The notes beneath the pieces are model-generated. The model had not been told where the DNA came from, made no database searches, and saw nothing but the letters and a program-made list of their open reading frames with translations. Below, piece after piece: positions 50,574 through 60,423 of a stretch of DNA of 64,000 nt. This DNA comes from DATHTS01 sp041940425 (GTDB taxonomy: Bacteria; Acidobacteriota; Blastocatellia; Pyrinomonadales; Pyrinomonadaceae): contig JBGTSF010000002.1 in the NCBI GenBank assembly GCA_041940425.1, positions 1 through 64,000 on the forward strand. The letters are read 5' to 3'. Position 1 is the stretch's first letter; every line of letters starts with the position of its first letter. The position numbers and the translations under genes were made by a program.

Positions 50574-53066
50574 ATGAAAATCGTTGACAAAATTTACATT
50601 TTTATTTTAATCGTTTCGCTCTTTTCAATCGGCGTTTTCGCGCAAGGCTCGTATAAAAAACCGCCGAAGGAAATAATGGACATTTTGAATGCGCCGATTA
50701 CGCCCGTAACTTCCGTATCCCCGGCGAAAGATAAGATCGCCCTGTTCGAACCGCTTCGCTATCCGCCGATTTCCGAATTGGCTGAACCGATGCTGCGGCT
50801 TGCGGGTCTCAGGATAAATCCGCGAACGACCGGACAGCATCGTCAATCTTATGCCGTCAAAGTAACGCTAAAAAATATTTCCGACGGGAAGGAAACTGCG
50901 GTCAATCTTCCGGCAGGCGCAAAAATCGTTTCCCCGACGTGGAGCGCGGACGGAAAATACATCGCGGCGGGAAATTTGACTCCGACGGGAACAGAGATTT
51001 GGATTATTGAAACCGCAACAGGTAAAGCGTCGAAGATAAATAACGCTTTTGTCAACACGACGCTCGGCGGTTTTGAATGGATGCCCGATCAAAAATCCCT
51101 GATTGCCACGCTCGTTCCGAAAAATCGCGGAACCGCGCCCGATTATATGAACGTCGTGCCGAACGAACCGAATATTCAGGAAACTGCCGGAAAAACCGGC
51201 GCGGTGCAAACTTTTCAGGACACTCTCAATTCACCGAACGACGAAAAACTTTTCGAATATTACACGTCTTCGCAAATCGCCGTTATCGGCGTTGACGGGA
51301 AAATCAAGGAGATCGGAAAACCCGGAATTTACAGCCAGGCGGAATCGTCGCCCGATGGAAATTACATTCTGACCTCGCGCATCAAACGCCCGTTTTCTTA
51401 CCTTTTCCCGTATTTTCGTTTTCCCGCCGATGTCGAAATTTGGGACAAGGGCGGTAAAATGGTCAAAACCTTGGCGAACAACACCTTGCAGGACAACTTA
51501 CCTGTGCAGGGCGTAACGGTCGAGCCGAGAAGTTTCGGCTGGATACCGACCGAACCTTCGACCGTAATGTGGGCGGTCGCGCTCGACGGCGGCGATCCGC
51601 GCAAAAAGGCGGACTTCCGCGATAAATTGATGAAACTTGCCGCGCCGTTTTCGTCCGAACCGGCGGAAGCCGTCAAAATCGAACAGCGTTATCAAGGCAG
51701 ACTTTTCGGTGAAAATGCGGGAACGATGCTTTTCTATGATTACAACCGCGACACGCAGAAACGACGGCTTTATTTGATGGATTATAAAAATCCGTCGGAA
51801 AAACCGAAACTCGTTTCCGATTTGAACATCCGCGACCGCTACAACGACATCGGTCAGCCCGTAACGAAACAATTGCCGAACGGCAAAAGCGTGTTTATCC
51901 AGAACGGCGATTTCGTCTATCTGAGCGGACAGGGCGCGTCGCCCGAAGGCGACAGACCTTTTTTAGACAGATTAAATTTGCAGACTTTGAAAAAATACCG
52001 CATATTTCAAAGCAGTAACGATGAATATGAGCAATTTGTTACTTTGATAAATCCCGCTGACAGTGGAATAATCAGCATCATCACCAGAAGAGAAAGCCAA
52101 ACCTCTCCACCTAATCTTTTTAGCCGCACTATAAATGTTCCGGTCGAAGCGCAAATTGAAGACGGAAAAAAAATGATTGAAACAACAGGAAATCCCAGAA
52201 ATTCTTGGATTACAAATTTCACCGACCCGACACCGCAGCTTCGGGGAATCAAAAAACAACTCGTCAAATATAAACGAAGCGACGGCGTTGATCTTTCATT
52301 TACGCTTTATCTGCCGCCGGATTATAAGGAAGGAACGCGCCTGCCGACCGTCGTCTGGGCGTATCCGCTCGAATTTACTTCCGCCGATGTCGCCGGACAG
52401 GTTACGGGTTCGACCAATCGTTTTACGCAGATCGCCGGTTATTCGCATCTTTTCTTTTTGCTTCAAGGCTACGCCGTTCTCGATGACGCGACGATGCCGA
52501 TTGTCGGCGATCCTCTGACGGTCAATGATACGTTTGTCAGACAGCTCGTTGATTCGGCGAAAGCCGCGATTGACAAAGGCGTGGAAATGGGTGTGGTTGA
52601 CCCGGAACGAGTCGGCGTCGGCGGACACAGTTACGGCGCGTTTATGACGGCGAATCTGCTGGCGCATTCGGATCTGTTCCGCGCCGGAATCGCGCGTTCG
52701 GGCGCGTATAACCGCACGCTCACGCCGTTCGGTTTTCAATCGGAACGCCGGACTTTCTGGGAAGCGAAAGAGCTTTACCAAACCGTTTCGCCGTTCTTTT
52801 TTGCCGATAAAATTAACGAACCGATCCTTTTGATTCACGGCGAAGCCGACAACAATCAGGGAACTTACCCGATTCAGTCCGAGCGTCTCTTCGCCGCTCT
52901 GCGCGGCACGGGCGGCACGGCGCGGCTCGTTATGCTCCCGCTCGAATCGCACGGCTATGCGGCGCGTGATTCGATCGAACACGCGCTATATGAGCAGATA
53001 AACTGGTTTGACAAGTATGTCAAAAACGCAAAGCCGCGCGAAAAGCTGGCGACCGCGGATAAGTAA
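50574..53066 (+). CDS. S9-family prolyl oligopeptidase-type peptidase
   Basis: Signal peptide, N-terminal beta-propeller (IVSPTWSADGKYIAAGN, SSPDGNYILTSRIK), then the alpha/beta hydrolase domain with nucleophile GVGGHSYGAFM (Ser near residue 684), the aspartate loop IHGEADNNQGTYP and the catalytic His in LESHGYAARDS. Exported, so it digests peptides outside the cytoplasm, as with glutamyl endopeptidases of this clan. Confidence 0.9.
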   Translation: MKIVDKIYIFILIVSLFSIGVFAQGSYKKPPKEIMDILNAPITPVTSVSPAKDKIALFEPLRYPPISELAEPMLRLAGLRINPRTTGQHRQSYAVKVTLKNISDGKETAVNLPAGAKIVSPTWSADGKYIAAGNLTPTGTEIWIIETATGKASKINNAFVNTTLGGFEWMPDQKSLIATLVPKNRGTAPDYMNVVPNEPNIQETAGKTGAVQTFQDTLNSPNDEKLFEYYTSSQIAVIGVDGKIKEIGKPGIYSQAESSPDGNYILTSRIKRPFSYLFPYFRFPADVEIWDKGGKMVKTLANNTLQDNLPVQGVTVEPRSFGWIPTEPSTVMWAVALDGGDPRKKADFRDKLMKLAAPFSSEPAEAVKIEQRYQGRLFGENAGTMLFYDYNRDTQKRRLYLMDYKNPSEKPKLVSDLNIRDRYNDIGQPVTKQLPNGKSVFIQNGDFVYLSGQGASPEGDRPFLDRLNLQTLKKYRIFQSSNDEYEQFVTLINPADSGIISIITRRESQTSPPNLFSRTINVPVEAQIEDGKKMIETTGNPRNSWITNFTDPTPQLRGIKKQLVKYKRSDGVDLSFTLYLPPDYKEGTRLPTVVWAYPLEFTSADVAGQVTGSTNRFTQIAGYSHLFFLLQGYAVLDDATMPIVGDPLTVNDTFVRQLVDSAKAAIDKGVEMGVVDPERVGVGGHSYGAFMTANLLAHSDLFRAGIARSGAYNRTLTPFGFQSERRTFWEAKELYQTVSPFFFADKINEPILLIHGEADNNQGTYPIQSERLFAALRGTGGTARLVMLPLESHGYAARDSIEHALYEQINWFDKYVKNAKPREKLATADK

Positions 53067-53083
53067 TTTCGGTAACTACAGGC

Positions 53084-53148
53084 GGAAACGCGACCGTTAG
53101 GGAGCGTGTCTTTAGCATAGAAACACGCTCCCTAACGGTCGCGTTTCC
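53084..53148. repeat. Perfect 26-bp hairpin
   Basis: GGAAACGCGACCGTTAGGGA plus GCGTGT (53084-53109) pairs perfectly with 53123-53148 around a 13-base loop. No T-run follows. A similar long hairpin lies at 62298-62375 with a related GCGxGTTAGxxAGGG core, so the two may be one repeat family. Confidence 0.85.
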
Positions 53149-53160
53149 TCTTCCGTTCTT

Positions 53161-54036
53161 ATGAATGAAGATTTATCAAAATTTCATCAGCCGATTACAG
53201 AAATATTTTCAGAAATTGAAAATACAGAAAACTTATTTTTGTCAGCCGAACAGATCGAATTCTTTCATAAAAACGGTTATCTCGCGGGCATCAAGATTTT
53301 AAGCGATGAACAGATCGAAATTCTGCGCGGCGAGCTTTCCGAATTGATGAAACCCGTACAAGCGGAAAATCCGCTTTTTTACGAATATCATCTCAACGAA
53401 TCCGGTGACGAAAACAAAATTCTATTTCACGCGCTCGGCGCGTGGCGCGTCTCACGGGCGTTTCACGATCTGCTTTTTCATCCGGCTTTTACCGTTCCGG
53501 CTTCGCAAATGTTAGGCGGCGCGGTTCGGTTCTGGCACGATCAGATTTTTGCGAAACCGGCAAAAGACGGCGGCGTTGTCGTGTGGCATCAGGATTATTC
53601 GTATTGGACGCGGACAAAGCCGATGGCGCATCTGACCTGCTGGATCGGTCTTGACGATTCTTCGCGCGAAAACGGCTGTGTGCATTACGTTCCGCGCTCG
53701 CACCGTTGGAATCTGCTGCCGAGAAAACATCTGGCAAAAGATATGAACGCGATTTTTGAAGTCTTAACGGAAGAACAAAAATGCGAATTCAAGCCCGTTG
53801 CCATCGAATTAAAAGCGGGCGAAGCGAGCTTTCATCATCCATTGATGATTCACGGCTCGTTTGAAAATTTTTCCGCGAAGCCGCGCCGCGCCGCCGTCCT
53901 CAACGTCTTCCGCGACGGTGTCGTGTCGGACAGCGACGAGCCTCTGCTCGAAGGCGTTCCTGTTGTTCCGAAAGATGAAAAAATCCAGGGACGTTTTTTT
54001 CCTTTGCTTCAAAACGCCCTGTTTGATTTACACTAA
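53161..54036 (+). CDS. Phytanoyl-CoA dioxygenase (PhyH)-family oxygenase
   Basis: Fe(II)/2-oxoglutarate oxygenase. The H143-x-D145 iron motif (VVWHQDYSYW), distal H231 (PLMIHGSFEN) and the 2-oxoglutarate-binding arginine shortly after are all present. 291 aa. Substrate is unknown; relatives hydroxylate lipids, amino acids or natural products. No biosynthetic cluster is around it. Confidence 0.88.
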   Translation: MNEDLSKFHQPITEIFSEIENTENLFLSAEQIEFFHKNGYLAGIKILSDEQIEILRGELSELMKPVQAENPLFYEYHLNESGDENKILFHALGAWRVSRAFHDLLFHPAFTVPASQMLGGAVRFWHDQIFAKPAKDGGVVVWHQDYSYWTRTKPMAHLTCWIGLDDSSRENGCVHYVPRSHRWNLLPRKHLAKDMNAIFEVLTEEQKCEFKPVAIELKAGEASFHHPLMIHGSFENFSAKPRRAAVLNVFRDGVVSDSDEPLLEGVPVVPKDEKIQGRFFPLLQNALFDLH

Positions 54037-54058
54037 CATCAGTTCGGGGAAAGAAAAG

Positions 54059-54122
54059 CAGCCGCAAAAAAGCGCAAAAATCACAACAGATATTTTGTGT
54101 TTTCGCTATTTTTTTGCGGCTG
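54059..54122. terminator. Bidirectional long hairpin terminator
   Basis: CAGCCGCAAAAAAGCG (54059-54074) pairs with CGCTATTTTTTTGCGGCTG to 54122, with an inner CACAA/TTGTG stem. Between converging genes. Confidence 0.75.
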
Positions 54123-54145
54123 TTTCGCCTTGTTTCGAACTCAGG

Positions 54146-57100
54146 TTACTGCAAATTCTTTATTTCGATAAATCTGTCCCGACTCAATTCCGCGGCAACA
54201 TAAGCGGTTTCGGGTTTCGATGGTAAACCTTCTTTTATCAATTTTTCGGCTTCGACGGCGGTTACCGGTTTTGAAAAAAGATAGCCCTGCCCGAAGTTAC
54301 AGCCGAGTTCGCGCAATTGACCGAGTTGCTGACTTGTTTCGATGCCTTCGGCGACGGTTTCGATATTCAGGTTTTGCGCGAGCATCAGGATCGTCCGCAC
54401 GATCTCGCCGCTTTTCGTATCCTGATCCATGGTGTTGATAAACGAGCGGTCAATCTTTAAACGGTCGAACGGGAAACGGTGCAGATAACTCAGACTGGAA
54501 AAGCCGGTTCCGAAATCGTCCGTGCTGAGCCGCACGCCGAGGTTTTGCAATTCGGAAAGCACGCGGAGAGCCGTTTCGCTGTGTTCCATAACGGTGCTTT
54601 CGGTAACTTCCAGTTTTAGATACTGCGGGTCGAGCGATGTTTTCTCCAAAACCTCTTTGACCTGCGCGATCAGCGACGGGTGCATCAATTGTTTTGCCGA
54701 AAGATTTACGCTGATTGAAAGCGGTTCGGTCGTTTGCAATTCCTGCCACTCTTTTAGCTGACGGCACGATTCTTCCAGAATCCATTTTCCCATCGGAATG
54801 ATCAAACCGGTTTCTTCGGCAATGAAAATAAATTCGTTCGGAGAAATCATTCCTTTTTCGGGATGCTTCCAACGGATGAGCGATTCGAATTCGCGTATCT
54901 CACCCGTTTCGAGCGCGACTATCGGCTGGTAATGCGCCCGGAATTCGCCTCTTTCAATTGCCCTTCTCAAATCGGTTTCGACTTTTAACAGGTTAATGTT
55001 CCGCAAGTGCATATTACGGTCAAAGACTTCATACCGCGCTTTTCCGGTTTCCTTCGCCCGATACATCGCCGTGTCCGCATCGCGCAAATATTCTTCGGGT
55101 TTGCGGTGCACGTCGTCGGAGATGATGATGCCGATACTGGCTGAGGTAAAAACCTCGTAATTGTCGAGTTTGAACGGTTTTGAAAGTTTTTGCATTAGCC
55201 TCTCGGCAATCTGGAGCGCGTCGAGTTCATCCTTGATCGTCAGCAGAATCGTAAATTCGTCGCCGCCGAGACGCGCAATCACGTCGCTCGGACGAACGCA
55301 GGATTTGAGCCGTTCGGCGATTCCAACCAGCAGTTTGTCGCCGATGATATGTCCGAGACTGTCGTTGATTATCTTGAAGCGGTCAATATCGAGAAATAAA
55401 ACGGCGAATCGAAAACGTTTTTCGAGTTCGGCGCGTTCGACCGCCAACGTCAACTGCTTCATAAAATGCGTGCGGTTCGGCAGATCGGTCAAAGCATCAT
55501 ACAGAGCGTTATACTGAAGCTGTTCTTCGGTGAGTTTCCGCTCGGTAATATCCCGGGCGATGCCCTGTACGCCGACCGGTTTTTCGTCCTTGAAGATCAA
55601 GCGGGAGCTGACTTCGAGAGTTACCCGCTTGCCGCTTTTTGCGATGATTTCCAGTTCGTATGAGGTTGGCGGACTTCCTACCAGCTTTTGGTGCATCATT
55701 TCCTGCGCCATCTTCAAGTATTCCGGCGCGACAACCTGTGAAATGTTCATCCGCAGAGCTTCTTCGCGCGTATATCCGGTGATTATCTCGCCCGCCCGGT
55801 TCAGGGATGTAAAATTTCCCTGCAAATCGTGCGTATAGATCAGATCATTGGCGTTCTCGAACAAATCCCGAAAACGCGCTTCGCTGTCGCGGACGGCTTC
55901 TTCGGCTTTTTTGCGTTCGGTAACGTCACGGATTACGCTCGTAAAAAATCTCTGATCTTCACGGACAAATTCGGCGAAGGAAAATTCGAGCGGAATCTCG
56001 TAACCTTCCTTATGCAGACCGGGATGTTCGACCGCTTTCCAGGAAATGTTTTTTTCTTCGGTCTGAATGTAGCGGGACATTCCCCCGAGATGCTTTTCAC
56101 GCATCCGTTCGGGAATAATCATGGTTAAACTTTTGCCGAGCATCTCATCTGCCCGGTAGCCGAAAATTTTTTCGGCGGCGGCATTGACAAAGATGATTTT
56201 TCCATCGGCGTCAATCGTCAGAATGGCGTCCGAAGCGGTTTCGGCAACGGTGCGGAACTTTGCCTCACTCTCGCGCAAGGCTTCTTCCGTTCGTTTGCGT
56301 TCGGTAATATCGCGGGCGATTCCATGAACGGCGACCAGTTTGCCGTCATCGTATATGCCGCAACTGTTTACCTCAAGCGGAATATGCCGTCCGTCGCGGC
56401 TCAAGCCTCTCACTTCGTGAATCGAATTTTTAATTCCCGCGATTTTTTCAGCTAATTTCCCCTTGGATATTTCCAAATCTTCCGGCACGATCACCTGACT
56501 CAAATTCATTTTCAGAATTTCTTCGCGCTTGTATCCGAAGATTCTCTCAGCCGCATTATTGACCGAAAGATAATTTCCTTCGAGGTCGTGAATATAAACG
56601 ATGTCGTTCGTGTTTTCAAACAAGTTTCGGTATCGCTCTTCGTTTTCCGAAAGGGATTTTTCGGCTTGTTTGCGTTCGGTGATGTCTATGATGATGCCCT
56701 GCCAGAAAACGACTTTGCCGTTTTCATCTTTATAAAAGCGTCCGCAGTCGTGAACCCAACGGATCGTGTTATCGGCGGCAACGATGCGGTATTCGTAATC
56801 CGTTTCGCGGTCGTCTCTTATCGCCGATTCGATCTCATTTAATACCCATTCGCGGTCTTCCGCGTGTAAGACCTTCACCCACATGTCGGGGTTTTTATGC
56901 CATGCGTCAAGCGGATAACCCAAATTTTCAAACGACGGACTGAGATAGATCGGCGAATACGGCGGTTCGGGCTGGACGGCGTAAAACATCACAGGCAGAG
57001 TTTCGACCAGATTGCGGTATCGCGCTTCGCTCTCCCGGTATTTTTGCAGAGTCTGCGAATGTTCGAGCGAATAGCGGATCGAGCGTTCGAGAAGCGGCGC

Positions 57101-57439
57101 TTCGAGTTCGCCTTTAACGAGATAGTCAGCCGCGCCCGCCTGCATCGCCTGCACGTCAATTTCCTTGTCCCCCTGCCCGGTCAAAAGAATTATCGGCGCG
57201 CGGCAGCCGCTCCCGATCGCTTCCCTTAACATTTCCAAACCGGTTTTTTCTCCGAGACGGTAGTCGAGCAGAAAAATATCGTGCCGGCAATCCTTCATTG
57301 CCGCCAGACCGTCCGCGTAGTTATCAATCCATTCGAGTTCGAACTGATTTTTTTTAAATTCATCGAAGACGTATCGAGTCAGTATATAATCTTCCTCGTC
57401 GTCGTCTATGAGTAAAACTTTGATGGGCAGTTCGTTCAT
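54146..57439 (-). CDS. REC-PAS-GGDEF-EAL c-di-GMP protein
   Basis: Receiver domain with phosphoacceptor D59, about four PAS domains (residues 130-640), GGDEF with intact LGGDEF and an RPSD inhibitory site, and an EAL domain in which the motif reads ESL (REFESLIRW). The EAL metal and catalytic residues are otherwise kept (VNLSAKQL, LEVTES, TDDFGTG, LKIDRSF, VAEGIE), so both making and breaking of c-di-GMP are possible. It is the last gene of an operon begun by a histidine kinase, whose signal it may receive through D59. Confidence 0.9.
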   Translation of the reverse strand: MNELPIKVLLIDDDEEDYILTRYVFDEFKKNQFELEWIDNYADGLAAMKDCRHDIFLLDYRLGEKTGLEMLREAIGSGCRAPIILLTGQGDKEIDVQAMQAGAADYLVKGELEAPLLERSIRYSLEHSQTLQKYRESEARYRNLVETLPVMFYAVQPEPPYSPIYLSPSFENLGYPLDAWHKNPDMWVKVLHAEDREWVLNEIESAIRDDRETDYEYRIVAADNTIRWVHDCGRFYKDENGKVVFWQGIIIDITERKQAEKSLSENEERYRNLFENTNDIVYIHDLEGNYLSVNNAAERIFGYKREEILKMNLSQVIVPEDLEISKGKLAEKIAGIKNSIHEVRGLSRDGRHIPLEVNSCGIYDDGKLVAVHGIARDITERKRTEEALRESEAKFRTVAETASDAILTIDADGKIIFVNAAAEKIFGYRADEMLGKSLTMIIPERMREKHLGGMSRYIQTEEKNISWKAVEHPGLHKEGYEIPLEFSFAEFVREDQRFFTSVIRDVTERKKAEEAVRDSEARFRDLFENANDLIYTHDLQGNFTSLNRAGEIITGYTREEALRMNISQVVAPEYLKMAQEMMHQKLVGSPPTSYELEIIAKSGKRVTLEVSSRLIFKDEKPVGVQGIARDITERKLTEEQLQYNALYDALTDLPNRTHFMKQLTLAVERAELEKRFRFAVLFLDIDRFKIINDSLGHIIGDKLLVGIAERLKSCVRPSDVIARLGGDEFTILLTIKDELDALQIAERLMQKLSKPFKLDNYEVFTSASIGIIISDDVHRKPEEYLRDADTAMYRAKETGKARYEVFDRNMHLRNINLLKVETDLRRAIERGEFRAHYQPIVALETGEIREFESLIRWKHPEKGMISPNEFIFIAEETGLIIPMGKWILEESCRQLKEWQELQTTEPLSISVNLSAKQLMHPSLIAQVKEVLEKTSLDPQYLKLEVTESTVMEHSETALRVLSELQNLGVRLSTDDFGTGFSSLSYLHRFPFDRLKIDRSFINTMDQDTKSGEIVRTILMLAQNLNIETVAEGIETSQQLGQLRELGCNFGQGYLFSKPVTAVEAEKLIKEGLPSKPETAYVAAELSRDRFIEIKNLQ

Positions 57440-57445
57440 AAAATT

Positions 57446-57895
57446 TTATGCTTCCTGCACTGGAAGTTCGACAATTTGAAACCAGTAATTTCCGAGCGTT
57501 TTAACGAGTTCGACCAAGGACTCGAATGTAACGGGCTTGACGACAAACGAATTTACGCCGAGATCGTAGGAACGAATAATGTCCTCTTCGGCTTTCGAAG
57601 TAGTCAAAACGACGACCGGGATGCTTCTCAGTTCCGGGTCGGCTTTGATCTCCTGCAGCGCTTCGAGACCGCTCTTGCGCGGCATATTCAAATCGAGCAG
57701 GATCATATTCGGACGGACGGCTTTTTTCGCATACTGTCCACGTTTATGCAGGTATTCCAGCAGTTCCTCGCCGTCCTCGACCGTATGGACGACGTTCAAA
57801 AGATGATTTTCTTCAAATGCCTCCTGCACGAGCAGACGGTCGTCCGCGTCGTCATCGGCAAGCAGAATCGTAATTGATCTAGGATCTAGTTTCAT
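57446..57895 (-). CDS. Single-domain response regulator
   Basis: Rcp1-like receiver of 149 aa from ATG 57895, with D68 as phosphoacceptor (MILLDLNMPRKSG), the Thr of VVLTTS and the KP of VVKPVTF. No output domain. It overlaps the 3' end of the kinase gene by 17 bases and precedes the GGDEF-EAL gene. It probably relays phosphate within the operon. Confidence 0.9.
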   Translation of the reverse strand: MKLDPRSITILLADDDADDRLLVQEAFEENHLLNVVHTVEDGEELLEYLHKRGQYAKKAVRPNMILLDLNMPRKSGLEALQEIKADPELRSIPVVVLTTSKAEEDIIRSYDLGVNSFVVKPVTFESLVELVKTLGNYWFQIVELPVQEA

Positions 57896-60074
57896 TCTCT
57901 TTTCTCTCCTCTTCAAATTGTTTAACGGGCAATGTTACGAAAAACTGAGAGCCTCTTCCGGGCTGGCTGGAAGCTGTGATGAGTCCGCCGTGACGTTCGA
58001 CGATCTTCCGGCAAACCGCCAGCCCGATGCCCGAGCCTTCGTATTCGGTGCGACCGTGCAGACGCTGGAAAACGGTAAAAATGCGGTCGAGATATTTCTC
58101 ATCAAAACCGATGCCGTTGTCCTCGATAACAATCTCGCAGGAATTGCCGCCGCCCGTGTGGACATGCTCGCCTTCGACGACAAAACTTCCGCCAGTCAGT
58201 TTATATTCTTTACTGTAAATTTTGATGAGCGGCTTTTCATCTTCGCGGTGAAATTTGAGAGCGTTTCCGATCAGATTTTGAAACAGCTGGCGCATCTGCA
58301 GCGGATCGGCGTCAATCTCCGGCAGATCGCCGATCTCGACGCGCCCGCCGGTTTGCTCGATCCTGATTTCGAGATCGGAAGCGACCTCTCCGGCGATCTT
58401 TTTCAGGTCAACGGGCTGAAACGGCTGGACTTTTGAGGAAACGCGCGAAAACGTGAGCAGATCGTTGATCAGATTCTGCATTCTGCCCGCCGCGTTCCGC
58501 ATTCGATGAATGTAATCGCGTCCCTCATCGCTCAAAGCCTCGGCGCATTTTCTTTCCAGACGGTCGCCGAACGCCTGCACTTTGCGAAGCGGTTCTTGCA
58601 GATCGTGCGACGCGACGTAGGCGAAATCCTGGAGTTCGCGGTTGCTCTGGCGCAGACGTTCGTTCGATTTCTCGATCTCTTCGCGCGCTTTGACGATCTC
58701 GGTGATGTCTTTACCAACGCAGACGATTCCGCATTCGTTGTCGTTTTCGTCCTTGATGACGCACATCGAAAGCGAAATCGGAATGACCGAACCGTCTTTG
58801 CGGCGGCTGAGTTTTGTAATGTCCTGAACAAATCCATTTTTTCTTAAAATTTCGACGCCTTTTTCATTAAACGGTCGGTCAGCGAGAAGCATATTGACCG
58901 GCTGACCGATGAGTTCGACTTCCTCGTAACCGTTTAGTTTCAGCGTCGCCGGATTGACGCGGCTGATCGTCAGATCCATATCCACGACGACCACGAAATC
59001 CACCATCGAGTTCATAATGTTGTTGGTGAAATTATGCGCTTTGGTCAGTTCGGACTGCGAGATTTTTAGATCTTCGACCTTTTGTTTGTAAGAATTCATC
59101 AATTCTTCAAACTCCCGGTTGCTTTGTTCGAGCTGCGCCGCGTATTCGCGCAGTTTCCGCTCGTCCTCGATGCGTTTGGAAATGTCTTTGGCGACAATAA
59201 CGGCGGCGGCGCGTTCGCCGCGCAGCAGCGACGACGAGATCGAAACCCTGAAAGTCTCACCGTTTTTGCGGACGAAATCTTTTTCGACCTCGACGAGTTT
59301 TCCCGTTTCGAGCATCCGTTTGAACTCCTCTTCGGAAAGAAATGTTTCCTTTTGCGTGAGGATTCTGACAGGCTGACCGAGCATTTCTTCTCGCTCGTAG
59401 CCGAACATATGCAGAGCCGCATCGTTTACTCTCTGGATAATGCCTTCGTCGTCAACCGTCAGGAGCATATCAGCCATCGAAACCAGAATATTTTCGACAA
59501 AATTTTTGGAAACGGCTAATTCGTTAGTGCTTTGCTCTAATTTTTCATTCGTTTCGCGGAGTTCTTCGATAGCCTTTTTGCGGTCGGTGATGTCGTGGAT
59601 GACGCCGAACCATTTGACGCGCTCGCCTTTTTCGTTAAAGATCGGTCTGCCTTGATCCTTCCACCAGCGCATCTCCCCGCTTCGCGTGTAAACGCGATAG
59701 GCATAATCGCTTTCCTCTTTCGTCCCGTCATATATCTGCTTGTTTTCCTCCTTCATCATCAGCAGATCATCGGGATGCATCACGCGGTCGAGGATTTTCG
59801 GGTCGGCATAGATTTCTTCGAGCGAATAGCCGAGACATTCGAACGCCGGGCTGATGTATTCGAGTTCATAGACGGGGTCGAAATTCTCGATGTAAAACAT
59901 CACCGACAGCGACTCGAACATTTCTTTGAAATTGACCGCTTTTTTCGATGCGGACGAATCATTCTGGCTTTCGATTTCCGCCGGATTTACCCGATTTATA
60001 AAATCGGGTTTGGTTAAATTTGCGGCTTGATATTCGAAATTTACGGTTGGCTGGTCGTTGGCTGGAATGGACAT
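57879..60074 (-). CDS. Multi-PAS sensor histidine kinase
   Basis: 731 aa without membrane segments: three PAS domains (about 50-165, 190-300, 345-460), HisKA with H490 (YVASHDLQEPLRK), and a HATPase domain (IVIEDNGIGFDEKYLDRIF). The DHp type with SHDLQEP is found in bacteriophytochromes and related cytoplasmic kinases. First gene of the kinase-receiver-GGDEF/EAL operon. Start ATG 60074. Confidence 0.9.
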   Translation of the reverse strand: MSIPANDQPTVNFEYQAANLTKPDFINRVNPAEIESQNDSSASKKAVNFKEMFESLSVMFYIENFDPVYELEYISPAFECLGYSLEEIYADPKILDRVMHPDDLLMMKEENKQIYDGTKEESDYAYRVYTRSGEMRWWKDQGRPIFNEKGERVKWFGVIHDITDRKKAIEELRETNEKLEQSTNELAVSKNFVENILVSMADMLLTVDDEGIIQRVNDAALHMFGYEREEMLGQPVRILTQKETFLSEEEFKRMLETGKLVEVEKDFVRKNGETFRVSISSSLLRGERAAAVIVAKDISKRIEDERKLREYAAQLEQSNREFEELMNSYKQKVEDLKISQSELTKAHNFTNNIMNSMVDFVVVVDMDLTISRVNPATLKLNGYEEVELIGQPVNMLLADRPFNEKGVEILRKNGFVQDITKLSRRKDGSVIPISLSMCVIKDENDNECGIVCVGKDITEIVKAREEIEKSNERLRQSNRELQDFAYVASHDLQEPLRKVQAFGDRLERKCAEALSDEGRDYIHRMRNAAGRMQNLINDLLTFSRVSSKVQPFQPVDLKKIAGEVASDLEIRIEQTGGRVEIGDLPEIDADPLQMRQLFQNLIGNALKFHREDEKPLIKIYSKEYKLTGGSFVVEGEHVHTGGGNSCEIVIEDNGIGFDEKYLDRIFTVFQRLHGRTEYEGSGIGLAVCRKIVERHGGLITASSQPGRGSQFFVTLPVKQFEEERKENETRS

Positions 60075-60423
60075 AATCTTGAGTCGTGTAAATAATAATT
60101 CCGGTCGCGTTTTTTTTCGTTTTGCTTATAAGTTACAAAATTTGGCAAATAAAAACCGACAATATTCGTCAATTTGACCGCACGGCGATTCAAACTGACG
60201 TTATTCGGATTGCTTCGGAAACAAGCATATTCAATAAATTCAGAGGTTTACGTGCTTTTTAGTTGTCGGAAGGCGATCGCCTTTCACGATGTTTTCGCAT
60301 ATTCCGTGCCAGAAATTTTATTTTTGAGCTGACGAATTTAGCCGACAACCGATAATTTTCCGGCGGCATCGCATGTCCCGTAGCAAAAGCTATAAATTTT
60401 ATTTACAAGCATGGGAGGAGAGT
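60075..60423. promoter_or_regulatory. Structured intergenic leader
   Basis: 349 bases between divergent genes. GTTGTCGG (60262-60269) pairs with CCGACAAC (60342-60349). Directly beside the first arm is a 14-bp perfect palindrome AAGGCGATCGCCTT (60270-60283). The fold lies upstream of the gene at 60424, whose ribosome site GGGAGGAG is close by. I could not match it to a known riboswitch. The rest is AT-rich and presumably holds the kinase promoter. Confidence 0.45.

Noticed and set aside
60262..60423. c-di-GMP riboswitch upstream of the 60424 gene
   Set aside because: Considered because c-di-GMP genes are near, but the GEMM core sequences are not present.
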